Part shown: positions 34,316 to 43,207 of the stretch, piece by piece | Numbering within the stretch: position 1 is the first letter of the stretch | Layout of the letters: every line of letters begins with the position of its first letter | Source: UBA11222 sp049323435 | GTDB taxonomy: Bacteria; Pseudomonadota; Alphaproteobacteria; UBA11222 | DNA: 64,000 nt | Assembly (NCBI GenBank): GCA_049323435.1 | Contig: JBMOMX010000008.1 | Span: 124,001 to 188,000, forward strand | Direction: 5' to 3' | Program-made: the position numbers and the translations under genes | Notes under the pieces: model-generated | Seen by the model: only the letters and a program-made list of their open reading frames with translations | Told to the model about the DNA's origin: nothing | Databases searched by the model: none

Positions 34316-35716
34316 TTAAATTTCGTTAGAACGGATGACCATCATTTTTTCGGTCTGCATATCGTGAATGGTGTGCGCAATGCCGCCGACGCCATGACCG
34401 GATTCGCGCGCGCCCGCAAACGGCATCCAGTCCACCCGGAACGCGGTGTGATCGTTGACCATCACGGCGGTGGCGTCGATACGGTTATAGACGCGAAGCG
34501 CTGTGTCAATGTCGCGGGTGAACACGGCCGCCTGAAACGACACCGGCAGGGCATTGGCGCGCGCAATCGCCTCGTTGATATCCGTATAGGCATACACACA
34601 GATCACCGGTCCGAATATTTCCGATTGCGAAACTTTGACGTTTTCGGGCGGATTGAACAGTACCGTAGGCGGATAACAGGACGCGGAAATTTTTTCCCCG
34701 CCGGAAATCAGCTTTGCGCCGCCCGCCACTGCCTCCTGCACCCAGGCATGCACCCGGTCGCATTCGCCATGATTGATCAGCGGGCCGATTTCCGTGTCCG
34801 GCCGGGTTGGATCGCCCACTTTCATGGCGGCGCCCAGCCTGCCCAGCTCCTGCGCCACGCTTTCGGCGATACTGGCATGGGCGTAGATGCGCTGCACCGA
34901 AACGCAAACCTGACCCGCATGGTAAAACCCGCCTTTGGCCAGACGCGGCAGATTGGCAGCCAGATCGGCGTCGGCGGCGACAATCACCGGCGCCGCGCCG
35001 CCATGTTCGAGCGCACAGCGTGTGCCCGGCGCCAGTTGCGCGCGCAGGCCCCAGCCCACCGCGCCGCTGCCGATGAAGGAGAAAAATCCTACCCGTTTGT
35101 CCGTCACCATTTTGGTGGCAAGTGCATTGGTTTCAGGGATCACCACCTGCGCCCAGGCTTTGGGCAGGCCCGCCTCATGCAGAATTGCAACAAAAGCGGC
35201 GCAGGATAGCGGCGTGGCGCTGGCGGGTTTGATCAGCACCGGACAGCCGGCGGCGACCGCCGGTGCAACCTGATGCACGATCAGATTGAAGGGATGATTG
35301 AACGCGCTGACAGCGGCCACCACGCCGACCGGTTCATACTGGGTAAAGGCCAGATGCCCGCTTGAGGCTGCATTCACGCCCATGGGGATGACATTGCCCG
35401 CATCGGTGCGCAGGGTTTCAATGCAAACCTCGATACCGTCAATGGCGCGCGCGATTTCGACGCGCGAATCAATCAGCGGCTTGCCGCCTTCGCGCGCTGC
35501 CTGCAGCGCCAGTTCCTCGGCCCGCCCGGAGATGATCTTTGCCGCAGCGCGCAGAATTTCGATACGCCTGGCTTTAGGAAGCCAGGCATCGCGGTTGCGG
35601 TACAGTGCATAAGCAGAGCTCAGCGCCGCCTCGACCCCCGCGGCGTTCATGCGCGGCAGTCTGGCGATGACCGCGCCATCAAACGGGGCGGTGACTTCCA
35701 TCATTTCCCCGCTCAT
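34316..35716 (-). CDS. aldehyde dehydrogenase family protein
   Basis: This 466-residue NAD(P)-dependent aldehyde dehydrogenase has the catalytic glutamate in ALEHGGAAPVIV, the catalytic cysteine in YHAGQVCVSVQRIY, and SEIFGPVICVYAY near the C-terminus. It resembles the lactaldehyde/succinate-semialdehyde/phosphonoacetaldehyde branch. The frame begins at GTG 35725, but ATG 35716 overlaps the stop of the FAH-family gene (ATGA) and is the likelier start. It lies 10 bp upstream of the acetolactate-synthase-like gene, so the three should be co-transcribed. Confidence 0.88.
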   Translation of the reverse strand: MSGEMMEVTAPFDGAVIARLPRMNAAGVEAALSSAYALYRNRDAWLPKARRIEILRAAAKIISGRAEELALQAAREGGKPLIDSRVEIARAIDGIEVCIETLRTDAGNVIPMGVNAASSGHLAFTQYEPVGVVAAVSAFNHPFNLIVHQVAPAVAAGCPVLIKPASATPLSCAAFVAILHEAGLPKAWAQVVIPETNALATKMVTDKRVGFFSFIGSGAVGWGLRAQLAPGTRCALEHGGAAPVIVAADADLAANLPRLAKGGFYHAGQVCVSVQRIYAHASIAESVAQELGRLGAAMKVGDPTRPDTEIGPLINHGECDRVHAWVQEAVAGGAKLISGGEKISASCYPPTVLFNPPENVKVSQSEIFGPVICVYAYTDINEAIARANALPVSFQAAVFTRDIDTALRVYNRIDATAVMVNDHTAFRVDWMPFAGARESGHGVGGIAHTIHDMQTEKMMVIRSNEI

Positions 35717-36582
35717 ATCAGACACGCCGTATCGGAAGGTTCGGGAATAATTTCCTGTTCAATGGCGCCGATCTTTTCGATCTCGATACGCACCCGGTCG
35801 CCTGCCTTCATGAACAAAGGCGGTGATTTGGCTACCCCCACCCCGCCCGGGGTGCCGGTGGCGATGACATCGCCGGGCAGCAGGGTAAAGGCCTGGGTCA
35901 GATAGGCAATCTGGTCAAAGCAGTTGAACACCAGATGGCGCGTATTGGAATCCTGCATCACTGCGCCATTCAGCAGGGTGCGGATCGCCAGATTATGCGG
36001 ATCGCCCACTTCATCGGGTGTTACAATCCACGGGCCGAACGGGCCGTGCGTGTCAAAACTTTTGCCCATGGTCATGGTCTGGGAATGCATCTGCCAGTCG
36101 CGCACGCTGACATCATTCACAATGCAATAGCCCGCAATCACCTCATGCGCACGCTCCTTTGGCACATGGCGGCATTTGCGGCCGATCACAAAACCCAGCT
36201 CGCCTTCATAATCCAGCGCCGTGGAAACCTTTGGCAGGTGAATCTGGCCATAGGGCGGCGCGACACAACTGGTCTGCTTGTTGAACCAGAGCTGCTTTTG
36301 TGGGGTTTCGCGTTTGGTTTCGGCGATATGATCGGCATAGTTCAGGCCGATGGCCAGGAATTTTGAGGGGCGCAGCACCGGCGCTTCCAGACGCACCTCT
36401 TTCAGGGGGATCAGGCTGCCGCTTGCAGTGCGCGCAGCCGCCATTGCGGGCGCGCCGGCCTCCAGAAAGCTGCGCATTTCGGTAGGCAGCGCGGGGGCGG
36501 CGGCGGATAAGTCCAGCATACCGTCACCCTGTACCACGCCAATTCTGGTACGGCCCGAATGCGTAAAAGTCGCCAGCTTCAT
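35713..36582 (-). CDS. fumarylacetoacetate hydrolase family protein
   Basis: This 289-residue protein is of the FAH superfamily, which hydrolyses or decarboxylates 2,4-dioxo acids such as acylpyruvates or 5-oxopent-3-ene-1,2,5-tricarboxylate. The core shows FLAIGLNYADHIAE, the metal-binding acidic residues in LDYEGELGFVIGR and IVNDVSVRDWQM, and LPGDVIATGTPGGVGVAKSPP. It is the first gene of a three-gene unit with the aldehyde dehydrogenase and the acetolactate-synthase-like gene. The divergent ABC importer begins 73 bp away. Confidence 0.9.
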   Translation of the reverse strand: MKLATFTHSGRTRIGVVQGDGMLDLSAAAPALPTEMRSFLEAGAPAMAAARTASGSLIPLKEVRLEAPVLRPSKFLAIGLNYADHIAETKRETPQKQLWFNKQTSCVAPPYGQIHLPKVSTALDYEGELGFVIGRKCRHVPKERAHEVIAGYCIVNDVSVRDWQMHSQTMTMGKSFDTHGPFGPWIVTPDEVGDPHNLAIRTLLNGAVMQDSNTRHLVFNCFDQIAYLTQAFTLLPGDVIATGTPGGVGVAKSPPLFMKAGDRVRIEIEKIGAIEQEIIPEPSDTACLI

Positions 36583-36655
36583 TTCCGTCTCCCCGCTTTC
36601 ATTTCAGCATACACACTTTATAGTGCATTTTCTGTTTTGTCTGGAATGATAACAA

Positions 36656-37630
36656 ATGACACGGCGATTTTTTGTGACGGCAATTCTGCTCCTGGCGGCA
36701 TGGCCCGCGCTGGCGGGGCAACGCATCGTGTTCGCCACCGACTGGAAAGCGCAGGCCGAGCATGGCGGGTTTTATCAGGCGGTTGCAAAGGGGTTTTTTG
36801 CGGCGCGCGGGCTGGATGTGGAAATCCGCCAGGGCGGGCCGGGGGTGAATATTCCGCAACTGATGGGCGCGGGCGCGATAGATTTCGGCATGGGCTCCAG
36901 CAGTTTCATGCCGCTGAACATGCTGCGCGAAGGCATCAGGGCGAAGGCCGTGATGGCGGTGTTCCAGAAAAGCCCGGAAATTCTCATGACCCATCCGCGC
37001 AGCGATATTCGCAGCCTTGCGGACATGAAGGGCCGGCCCATCATGCTGGCGGACGCCTCTATCGGCGCGGTGTTTGTATGGCTGAAAGCGCGCTATGGTT
37101 TTGAGGACGCCCAGGTGCGCAAATACAGCTTTAACATGGCCCCGTTTCTGGCCGATGCAAAAGCAATCCAGCAGGGCTATCTGACGTCCGAGCCTTTCAT
37201 GTATGAACGCGAAACAGGCCGGAAACCGCAAATCTTTCTTTATGCGGATTATGGCTATCCCAGCTATGCGGCGCTGGTCATGGTGAATTTGTCCGTGATT
37301 GAGGCAAAACCGGAAATTGTGCAGGCTTTTGTAGATGCTTCCATTGAAGGCTGGCGCGATTATCTGCATGGCGATCCCGCGCCAGGAAATGCGCTGATCC
37401 AGCGTGACAATCCGGAAATGAACGCGGCCACACTCGCACAGGCCATCGACAAGATGAAAGCATATGGCATGGTTGAATCCGGCGATGCGCAAAGGCTGGG
37501 CATCGGCGCGATGCGCGATGCGCGCTGGATGGAGTTTTTCTCCGTCATGCGTGATAGCGGTGTATATGCGCCGGATCTGGATGTTCGCGACGCCTATACG
37601 CTGCAATTTATTGGCGCAAAGCCGGAATAG
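36656..37630 (+). CDS. ABC transporter substrate-binding protein, NMT1/ThiY-like
   Basis: This 324-residue periplasmic binding protein has a signal peptide (FFVTAILLLAAWPALA, cleavage near residue 20) and an NMT1/THI5 fold: IVFATDWKAQAEHGGFYQAVAKGFFAARGLDVEI, then QLMGAGAIDFGMGSS and MLADASIGAVFVWLKARYG. Relatives bind thiamine-pyrimidine precursors, taurine, nitrate or riboflavin. The QAEHGGFYQA stretch is most like the formylaminopyrimidine (ThiY) branch. No TPP riboswitch is visible in the 73-bp leader. It is the first gene of a three-gene importer. Confidence 0.87.
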   Translation: MTRRFFVTAILLLAAWPALAGQRIVFATDWKAQAEHGGFYQAVAKGFFAARGLDVEIRQGGPGVNIPQLMGAGAIDFGMGSSSFMPLNMLREGIRAKAVMAVFQKSPEILMTHPRSDIRSLADMKGRPIMLADASIGAVFVWLKARYGFEDAQVRKYSFNMAPFLADAKAIQQGYLTSEPFMYERETGRKPQIFLYADYGYPSYAALVMVNLSVIEAKPEIVQAFVDASIEGWRDYLHGDPAPGNALIQRDNPEMNAATLAQAIDKMKAYGMVESGDAQRLGIGAMRDARWMEFFSVMRDSGVYAPDLDVRDAYTLQFIGAKPE

Positions 37631-38368
37631 ATGCTGACCCTCACGCAAATTGGCAAACAATTTTCCGGCGGCCTGGCTACGCTGGAAAATGTCAATCTGC
37701 ATGTTGCGCGGGGTGAATTTGTCGCACTGCTGGGGCCGTCGGGCTGCGGCAAAAGCACGCTGCTGCGGATCATTGCCGGGCTGATCGCCCCCAGTTCCGG
37801 GCAGATGCACTGGGAAAGCCCGCCCGCAAGGGGCGGCATAGGCGTGGTGTTTCAGGAACCCACATTGATGCCCTGGGCCAATGTCTGCAAGAATGTCGAG
37901 ACACCGCTGCGCATTGCGGGCGCCGGGGCGCGGGAACGCCGGGCCCGCGCCATGGAAATGCTGGCGCTGGTCGGGCTGGAGAATTTTGCGCATGCCTGGC
38001 CGCGTACATTATCGGGCGGCATGAAAATGCGGGTGGCGATTGCGCGCGCGCTGGTGACGCAGCCGCCGGTGCTGCTGCTGGATGAACCTTTTGCGGCGCT
38101 GGATGAAATCACCCGCCAGCAATTGAATGATGATCTGCTGGCGATTTGCAGCGCCTCAAAACTGACCGTGCTGTTTGTCACGCATAGTGCGGCCGAAGCG
38201 GTATATCTGTCCAACCGTGTGCTGATGATGCGCGCGCGGCCCGGAACCATTATTCATGAAACACGCATTGACGCGCCCCAGCGCCGCGCGGAGGGGTTTC
38301 GCCATTCTGCGCAATTCGCGGCCATGTGCGGGGAAATATCCGCTGCCCTGCGCGAGGCCATCGCATGA
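37631..38368 (+). CDS. ABC transporter ATP-binding protein (nitrate/sulfonate/pyrimidine type)
   Basis: This 245-residue ATPase has Walker A GPSGCGKST at residues 35-43, a Q-loop in VVFQEPTLMPWANV, the signature LSGGMKMRVAIARAL, Walker B VLLLDEPFAALDE, and the switch histidine in LFVTHSAAEAVYL. The gene starts on the base after the stop of the binding-protein gene and overlaps the permease gene by four bases, so the importer is one translationally coupled operon. Confidence 0.93.
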   Translation: MLTLTQIGKQFSGGLATLENVNLHVARGEFVALLGPSGCGKSTLLRIIAGLIAPSSGQMHWESPPARGGIGVVFQEPTLMPWANVCKNVETPLRIAGAGARERRARAMEMLALVGLENFAHAWPRTLSGGMKMRVAIARALVTQPPVLLLDEPFAALDEITRQQLNDDLLAICSASKLTVLFVTHSAAEAVYLSNRVLMMRARPGTIIHETRIDAPQRRAEGFRHSAQFAAMCGEISAALREAIA

Positions 38369-39147
38369 AAGCGGCGCGATTTTTTTCACCCTTGCTGGTG
38401 ATCGCCCTGATGCTGAGCCTATGGGAGGCATGGGTGCAGTACTGGCAGGTGCCGGCTTTTATTTTGCCGGCGCCCTCGGCGATTGGCCATGCGCTGTATG
38501 ATGATTTTGCCTCGCTGATGTTCAGCGCCTGGATGACCTTGCGCATCAGCCTGACGGCCTTTGCGCTGGCGGTGGCTGGCGGCGTGGCGCTGGCGGTGCT
38601 GTTTTCGCAAAGCCGCTGGGTGGAAATGGCATTTTTTCCGCTGGCGGTAATCTTGCAGGTTACGCCGATTGTCGCGATTGCGCCGCTGATCGTCATCTGG
38701 GTGGGTATTGATAATCCCAACCGGGCGCTGCTGCTGATGGCGTGGATCGCGGCGTTTTTTCCTGTTTTATCGAATATGACCCTGGGGCTGCGCGCCGCCG
38801 ATCACGGGCTGCTGGATCTGTACCGGCTTTATGGCGCGACGCGCTGGCAGATATTGACCCAGGTCCGGCTGCCCTCGGCGCTGCCTTACCTGCTGTCGGG
38901 GATGAAGATTTCCGGCGGGCTGGTCCTGATCGGCACGGTGGTGGCGGAATTCGTCGCCGGAAGCGGGGCCTCCATGGGGCTGGCCTGGCGCATTATGGAA
39001 AGCGGCAATCGCTTGCAAATCGCTAAAATGTTTGCCGCCCTGCTGCTGCTGTCGCTGCTGGGCATCGCCATTTTCTTCTGCCTTAGCGCCCTGGAAAATC
39101 TGCTTTTGCGCCGTTGGCACGAAAGCCGGATCGCGCGGGAGGTATGA
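38365..39147 (+). CDS. ABC transporter permease
   Basis: This 260-residue inner-membrane permease of the BPD/SsuC-TauC type has about six helices. The EAA loop that docks the ATPase reads DLYRLYGATRWQILTQVRLPSALPYLLSG. ATG 38365 overlaps the ATPase stop (ATGA), and the longer frame from 38326 is rejected. With the two upstream genes it forms a complete importer of one binding protein, one ATPase and a homodimeric permease. Confidence 0.92.
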   Translation: MKAARFFSPLLVIALMLSLWEAWVQYWQVPAFILPAPSAIGHALYDDFASLMFSAWMTLRISLTAFALAVAGGVALAVLFSQSRWVEMAFFPLAVILQVTPIVAIAPLIVIWVGIDNPNRALLLMAWIAAFFPVLSNMTLGLRAADHGLLDLYRLYGATRWQILTQVRLPSALPYLLSGMKISGGLVLIGTVVAEFVAGSGASMGLAWRIMESGNRLQIAKMFAALLLLSLLGIAIFFCLSALENLLLRRWHESRIAREV

Positions 39148-39250
39148 TACACTATATTTTGGTGTAAATTATATTATTTCACATTAATATTGACATATTC
39201 CTTATTTTATCGCATTTATAGTAGTAGAATAAGGTTTTCAGAGGCCGCAA

Positions 39251-40909
39251 ATGTATCGTTATGATGAATTCGACCATAATTTTGTCATGGAACGGGTCGC
39301 ACAGTTCCGCGATCAGGTGGTGCGCCGCCTGAATGGCGAGCTGAGCGAGGAAGAGTTCCGCCCGCTGCGGCTGATGAACGGCCTGTATCTGCAATTGCAC
39401 GCCTATATGCTGCGGGTCGCCATTCCCTATGGGGTGCTGTCATCGCGCCAATTGCGCAAGCTGGCGGATATCGCCACCAAATATGACCGGGGTTATGCGC
39501 ATTTCACCACCCGTCAGAATTTGCAATATAACTGGCCGAAGCTCGAAGACATGCCGGACATTCTGGAGGAACTGGCGTCGGTTGAAATGCATGCGCTGCA
39601 AACCAGCGGCAATTGCATCCGCAACATCACCGCCGATCAATATGCCGGTGTCGCCAGCGATGAAATTGAAGACCCGCGCATTTGCGGCGAGATTTTACGG
39701 CAATGGTCCAGCCTGCATCCGGAATTTTCATTCCTGCCGCGCAAATTCAAGATCGCCATCACCGGCAGCCCGCGCGACCGCGCCGCCATCAAGTTGCACG
39801 ACATTGGCATTGTCATGGTCAAAAATCAGGCGGGCGAAGTGGGCTGTGAATTCTGGGTCGGCGGCGGGCAGGGCCGCACACCGGTCATTGCCAAATGCAT
39901 CAATGCCTTTGTGCCCAAGCGCGACATGCTGTCTTATGCCGAGGCCATTCTGCGCGTTTACAATATGCATGGGCGGCGCGACAATATTTACAAGGCGCGC
40001 ATCAAAATTCTGGTCAATGAAATCGGCATTGAAGAATTCACCCGCCAGACCCATGAACAATGGGAGCATATCCGCAACGGCGCGCTGGATGTGCCGGCCG
40101 AGGAAATCGCCCGCATCACCGCCTATTTCGCGCCGCCCGCATATGAAACATTGCAGGCCGATCCGGACGGCTTTGTGAAAAAGCGCGAAAGCGATCCCGC
40201 CTTCGCCGCCTGGCTGCGCAGCAATGTCGCCGCACATAAAATTCCGGGTTACGCCATTGTGAATATTTCACTCAAACCCATCGGCGGCATTCCCGGCGAT
40301 GCCACCGACGTGCAGATGCATGCCGTGGCCGATCTGGCGGAGCGGTTCAGCTTTGACGAACTGCGCGTGACACATGAACAGAATCTGACATTTGCCGATG
40401 TGAAGCAGTGCGATTTGTATGCGCTGTGGACGCTGCTCGGCGAAAAGGGGCTGGCGACCCCCAATATCGGCCTGGTCAGCGACATTATCGCCTGCCCCGG
40501 TCTGGATTATTGCGCGCTGGCCAATGCGCGCTCCATCCCGGTCGCGCAACGTATCAGTGAACGTTTTGCCGATCTGCAACGCCAGCATGATATTGGCGAT
40601 CTGAAGATCAAGATTTCCGGCTGCATCAATGCCTGCGGCCATCACCATGTCGGGCATATCGGCATTCTGGGCGTCGATAAGAAGGGCACCGAATTTTATC
40701 AGATCACACTGGGCGGCAGCGCCGATGAAAACGCTTCGATCGGTGAAATTCTGGGCGCGGCCTTTTCTTATGACGAAGTGGTCGATGCAGTGGAAAAAGT
40801 GGTCGATACCTATGTGAAAATCCGCAGCAGCCGCGATGAAAATTTTCTGGCCACCGTGCGCCGCACCGGCATCGCCCCCTTCAAGGACGCGCTTTATGCA
40901 GTACATTAA
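39251..40909 (+). CDS. cysI: sulfite (or nitrite) reductase, siroheme and 4Fe-4S
   Basis: This 552-residue hemoprotein subunit performs six-electron reduction, most likely of sulfite. Both ferredoxin-like half-domains are present. Substrate and siroheme contacts are seen in HFTTRQNLQYNW and LQTSGNCIRNI. The cluster cysteines are CPGLDYC and, about 30 residues on, SGCINACGHHH. There is no flavoprotein gene next to it, so electrons would come from ferredoxin or a distant partner. The downstream DUF934 and DUF2849 genes are the standard alphaproteobacterial companions of assimilatory sulfite reductase, which favours sulfite over nitrite. The 100-bp leader is AT-rich with a TTGACA at 39190. Confidence 0.92.
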   Translation: MYRYDEFDHNFVMERVAQFRDQVVRRLNGELSEEEFRPLRLMNGLYLQLHAYMLRVAIPYGVLSSRQLRKLADIATKYDRGYAHFTTRQNLQYNWPKLEDMPDILEELASVEMHALQTSGNCIRNITADQYAGVASDEIEDPRICGEILRQWSSLHPEFSFLPRKFKIAITGSPRDRAAIKLHDIGIVMVKNQAGEVGCEFWVGGGQGRTPVIAKCINAFVPKRDMLSYAEAILRVYNMHGRRDNIYKARIKILVNEIGIEEFTRQTHEQWEHIRNGALDVPAEEIARITAYFAPPAYETLQADPDGFVKKRESDPAFAAWLRSNVAAHKIPGYAIVNISLKPIGGIPGDATDVQMHAVADLAERFSFDELRVTHEQNLTFADVKQCDLYALWTLLGEKGLATPNIGLVSDIIACPGLDYCALANARSIPVAQRISERFADLQRQHDIGDLKIKISGCINACGHHHVGHIGILGVDKKGTEFYQITLGGSADENASIGEILGAAFSYDEVVDAVEKVVDTYVKIRSSRDENFLATVRRTGIAPFKDALYAVH

Positions 40910-41420
40910 AAACGGTAAAATCAGCGCTGACACATGGGTGCATGCGGGCGCGGATGATGAACTGCCGGCAACGGGCGGCGTCATTGTGCCGCTGGCGCGC
41001 TGGGCGGCTGCGCGCGATATGTTGCTGGCCCGCAAGGCTCCGCTGGGGGTGCGCCTCGCATCCAGTGAATCGCCCGAAAAAATCCGCGCTGATCTGGGCC
41101 GGTTTGATCTGGTTGCGCTGGAATTTCCAATTTTCCGGGACGGCCGCGCTTATTCCTATGCGCGGCTGCTGCGCGAGCAATATGGCTTCAAGGGCGAGCT
41201 GCGCGCGGTTGGCAATGTGCTCTATGATCAGTTTCTGTTCATGCACCGCTGCGGCTTTGACGCCTATGAGGTGCAGAAAGACGCGGATGCCGAACGCTTC
41301 GCCAGGGCGCTGTCGGAATTTACCGTGCGCTATCAGCCGGACGCCGATGGTTCACCCAGCGCCATTCAATTGCGCCATCAGCCGCAGCGCAATGTCAAAA
41401 ATGCAGGAAGCCGCCCATGA
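40896..41420 (+). CDS. DUF934 family protein
   Basis: This 174-residue cytoplasmic protein of the DUF934 family is almost always encoded beside sulfite reductase and thought to assist sulfur assimilation, with biochemistry unsettled. Visible family features are GVIVPLARW, LEFPIFRDGRAYSYARLLREQYGF, GELRAVGNVLYDQFLFMHRCGFDAYEV, and a C-terminal FTVRYQPDADG. ATG 40896 overlaps the end of cysI by 14 bp, suggesting coupled translation. The frame's earlier start at 40836 is inside cysI. Confidence 0.88.
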   Translation: MQYIKNGKISADTWVHAGADDELPATGGVIVPLARWAAARDMLLARKAPLGVRLASSESPEKIRADLGRFDLVALEFPIFRDGRAYSYARLLREQYGFKGELRAVGNVLYDQFLFMHRCGFDAYEVQKDADAERFARALSEFTVRYQPDADGSPSAIQLRHQPQRNVKNAGSRP

Positions 41421-41719
41421 ACACCCCGGCCAAACGAATCACCGCGGCCGCTCAGGTGATTACCGCCAACCGGCTGCGCGATGGCATCGTAATTTATTTG
41501 CAGGCGCATGGCGATCATCATCACTGGTGCGAAAATATCCGCGACGCCAGTGTTTTTGATGCGGGCGATGTGGATGCGATGCTGGCGCGCGCAGCCCGTG
41601 ATGTGAGCGAAAACCGGGTGGTTGATCCCTATGCGATTGGCGTCAGCGCCGATCGCGCGCCCCTGACACAGCGCGAAGCCGTGCGTGCGGGCGGCCCGAC
41701 AATTCCTTATGGCGCGTGA
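41417..41719 (+). CDS. DUF2849 family protein
   Basis: This 100-residue small protein of the DUF2849 family is typical of alphaproteobacterial cys operons. It has AAQVITANRLRDGIVIYL at the N-terminus and a conserved VVDPYAIGV stretch near residue 72. There is no known activity. It overlaps the DUF934 gene by four bases (ATGA). Elsewhere DUF2849 often precedes cysI; here it closes the operon. Confidence 0.87.
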   Translation: MNTPAKRITAAAQVITANRLRDGIVIYLQAHGDHHHWCENIRDASVFDAGDVDAMLARAARDVSENRVVDPYAIGVSADRAPLTQREAVRAGGPTIPYGA

Positions 41720-41723
41720 CGGT

Positions 41724-42272
41724 CTATATCCGGCGCACCTTGATCGACCGGCGCGGCGCCAGGAAGAAGCGGTCTGTCAGAACAATGGGGATCGATAATA
41801 TCTGCCCGAATTGCGAGACATATTCATAGGATGATTGCACCACAATCACACTCTGATTTGGCGCAACCAGCCCGGCGGGCAGCGTATAGAGGGATCCCGC
41901 TGCCGCAGCGGCAGCGCCATAGCCTTCACTCCACTCAACTCTGGTGACGCCGCCGGCATCTGCGACAATGCTGGAGACGACAAAAGACAGAGTGCTCTGA
42001 TCCAGCGGTTGCATCACCGCGCTTCCGGCAAGAAAGATGTCCGCAATATCAGGCGTGGCAACAGTCCTTGCCTGAGCAAATAAATCCGCCGTAGTACTGG
42101 TCGCCGATACGAGTTTACGATCCGCGATCAGAACATTGCTGACTTCCACCGTGCCAAAGATCAAAATGAGCTGCACCGGCAGAATCAGCGCGAATTCAGT
42201 GGCCGAAACCCCGCGAATATCCCGCCAGAAGCGATTTTTTCTCAACCAAGCCAGCATGTTTTGCACTCTCAT
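41724..42272 (-). CDS. TadE-like pseudopilin
   Basis: This 182-residue protein has the TadE/TadF pattern: a short basic N-terminus, a conserved Glu at position 5 of the mature-type helix in GVSATEFALILPVQLILIFG, and a beta-rich periplasmic tail. It would be an accessory pseudopilin of a Flp/Tad pilus. Start choice is uncertain: ATG 42272, or ATG 42257 which has GAGAG at better spacing. It lies 25 bp downstream of a second TadE-like gene on the same strand and converges on the DUF2849 gene 5 bp away. Confidence 0.8.
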   Translation of the reverse strand: MRVQNMLAWLRKNRFWRDIRGVSATEFALILPVQLILIFGTVEVSNVLIADRKLVSATSTTADLFAQARTVATPDIADIFLAGSAVMQPLDQSTLSFVVSSIVADAGGVTRVEWSEGYGAAAAAAGSLYTLPAGLVAPNQSVIVVQSSYEYVSQFGQILSIPIVLTDRFFLAPRRSIKVRRI

Positions 42273-42297
42273 TCTATGCGTCCGTTCACGGCCGCCC

Positions 42298-42843
42298 TTA
42301 TAGCGGTTCGTTGCGGAAAGCGGCTGTGGATATCAGCAGCCGGGAATTCGTGCTGCCGATATTGCCCAGCAGCAATCCAAGCCCCGGGGTATACACCTCC
42401 CAGACATAATAAGCCTTGACCACGACCACCTCTGAGGGGCCGCCAGGGATGAATACACCAGGCAGAGGATTGCCATCGGCATCGACAGGCGGCGTCATAT
42501 CGGCAGCGGCGAAGGCGGGATAGGTGCGCACATCAATATTCAGCCGGCTGTCACAGGCAATCAGTGCGGTGGCCTCTTCACAGAGCCGGGTGCGAAACTC
42601 AGCCAGCCCGCCGCCGCTTAATTGCAGTTCGCGTGTGCGTATGGTGCGCGCCGCCTCCTGAACGCCGGTTTCCAGCGCGCTCGATCCGAAAAAGATGATC
42701 GCGACTTCCAGAATAGCAAACAGCGTAAAAAAGAAGGGCGCGGCCACCATGGCGAACTCCACGGCGCCGACGCCCGACCTGTCGCGGAGGAAATCGCCCA
42801 ACCGCCAGTTTATTCTGATTTTTCCCAGGGCCGATCTGCGCAC
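42298..42843 (-). CDS. TadE-like pseudopilin
   Basis: This is a second TadE-type protein, about 181 residues, with the helix GVGAVEFAMVAAPFFFTLFAILEVAIIFF (Glu at position 6 of the helix) and a periplasmic region with two cysteines (LCEEATALIACDS). The frame is open to an ATG at 42951, but that extension is AT-rich with no ribosome site, whereas GTG 42843 is preceded by AAGAGGTGA, so I use the GTG. No other Tad machinery genes (tadA, B, C, Z, cpaB) are in the window. Confidence 0.78.
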   Translation of the reverse strand: MRRSALGKIRINWRLGDFLRDRSGVGAVEFAMVAAPFFFTLFAILEVAIIFFGSSALETGVQEAARTIRTRELQLSGGGLAEFRTRLCEEATALIACDSRLNIDVRTYPAFAAADMTPPVDADGNPLPGVFIPGGPSEVVVVKAYYVWEVYTPGLGLLLGNIGSTNSRLLISTAAFRNEPL

Positions 42844-43207
42844 TTGTTCACCTCTTGATTTCGGCTTGTTATATGCCGGGAACACAGAAAATATCCGGTT
42901 AAAGAGAATTAACAATACATTATTAAACAATATGCTTAAATCTACAGTCACGATGTTCGAATACTTGACTGCCGGGATGATCCACTATGGGACTATCTAA
43001 TAGTGATTTTTTCTGCTGCCAGTGTTTATTGGCGCTAATCCTTGTTCCTGTGATGTGACGCACATTTATCCTGAAACGGGCCCACCATATGATAATTCGA
43101 GTAAAGCAGTTGCGGGCGCTTCAGAATATTGCGTCATTTGCTGACGATCCGGTTCCTGAATATCGTTTCAGCCTGATCGGCAAGCGTGGCGCCAGCAAGA
43201 AGGATGA
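42844..43207. other. divergent intergenic region of the tad genes
   Basis: These 364 bp lie between divergent TadE-like and TadG-like genes. The left 110 bp are distinctly AT-rich. A plus-strand promoter-like TTGACT lies near 42965. A 40-codon ORF (ATG 43089 to TGA 43211) overlaps the TadG start but has no ribosome site and no recognisable similarity, so I do not call it a gene. Confidence 0.4.

Noticed and set aside
36583..36655. Thiamine (TPP) riboswitch before the ThiY-like binding protein
   Set aside because: The gap is only 73 bp and contains neither the CTGAGA nor the ACCTGA core of a TPP aptamer.
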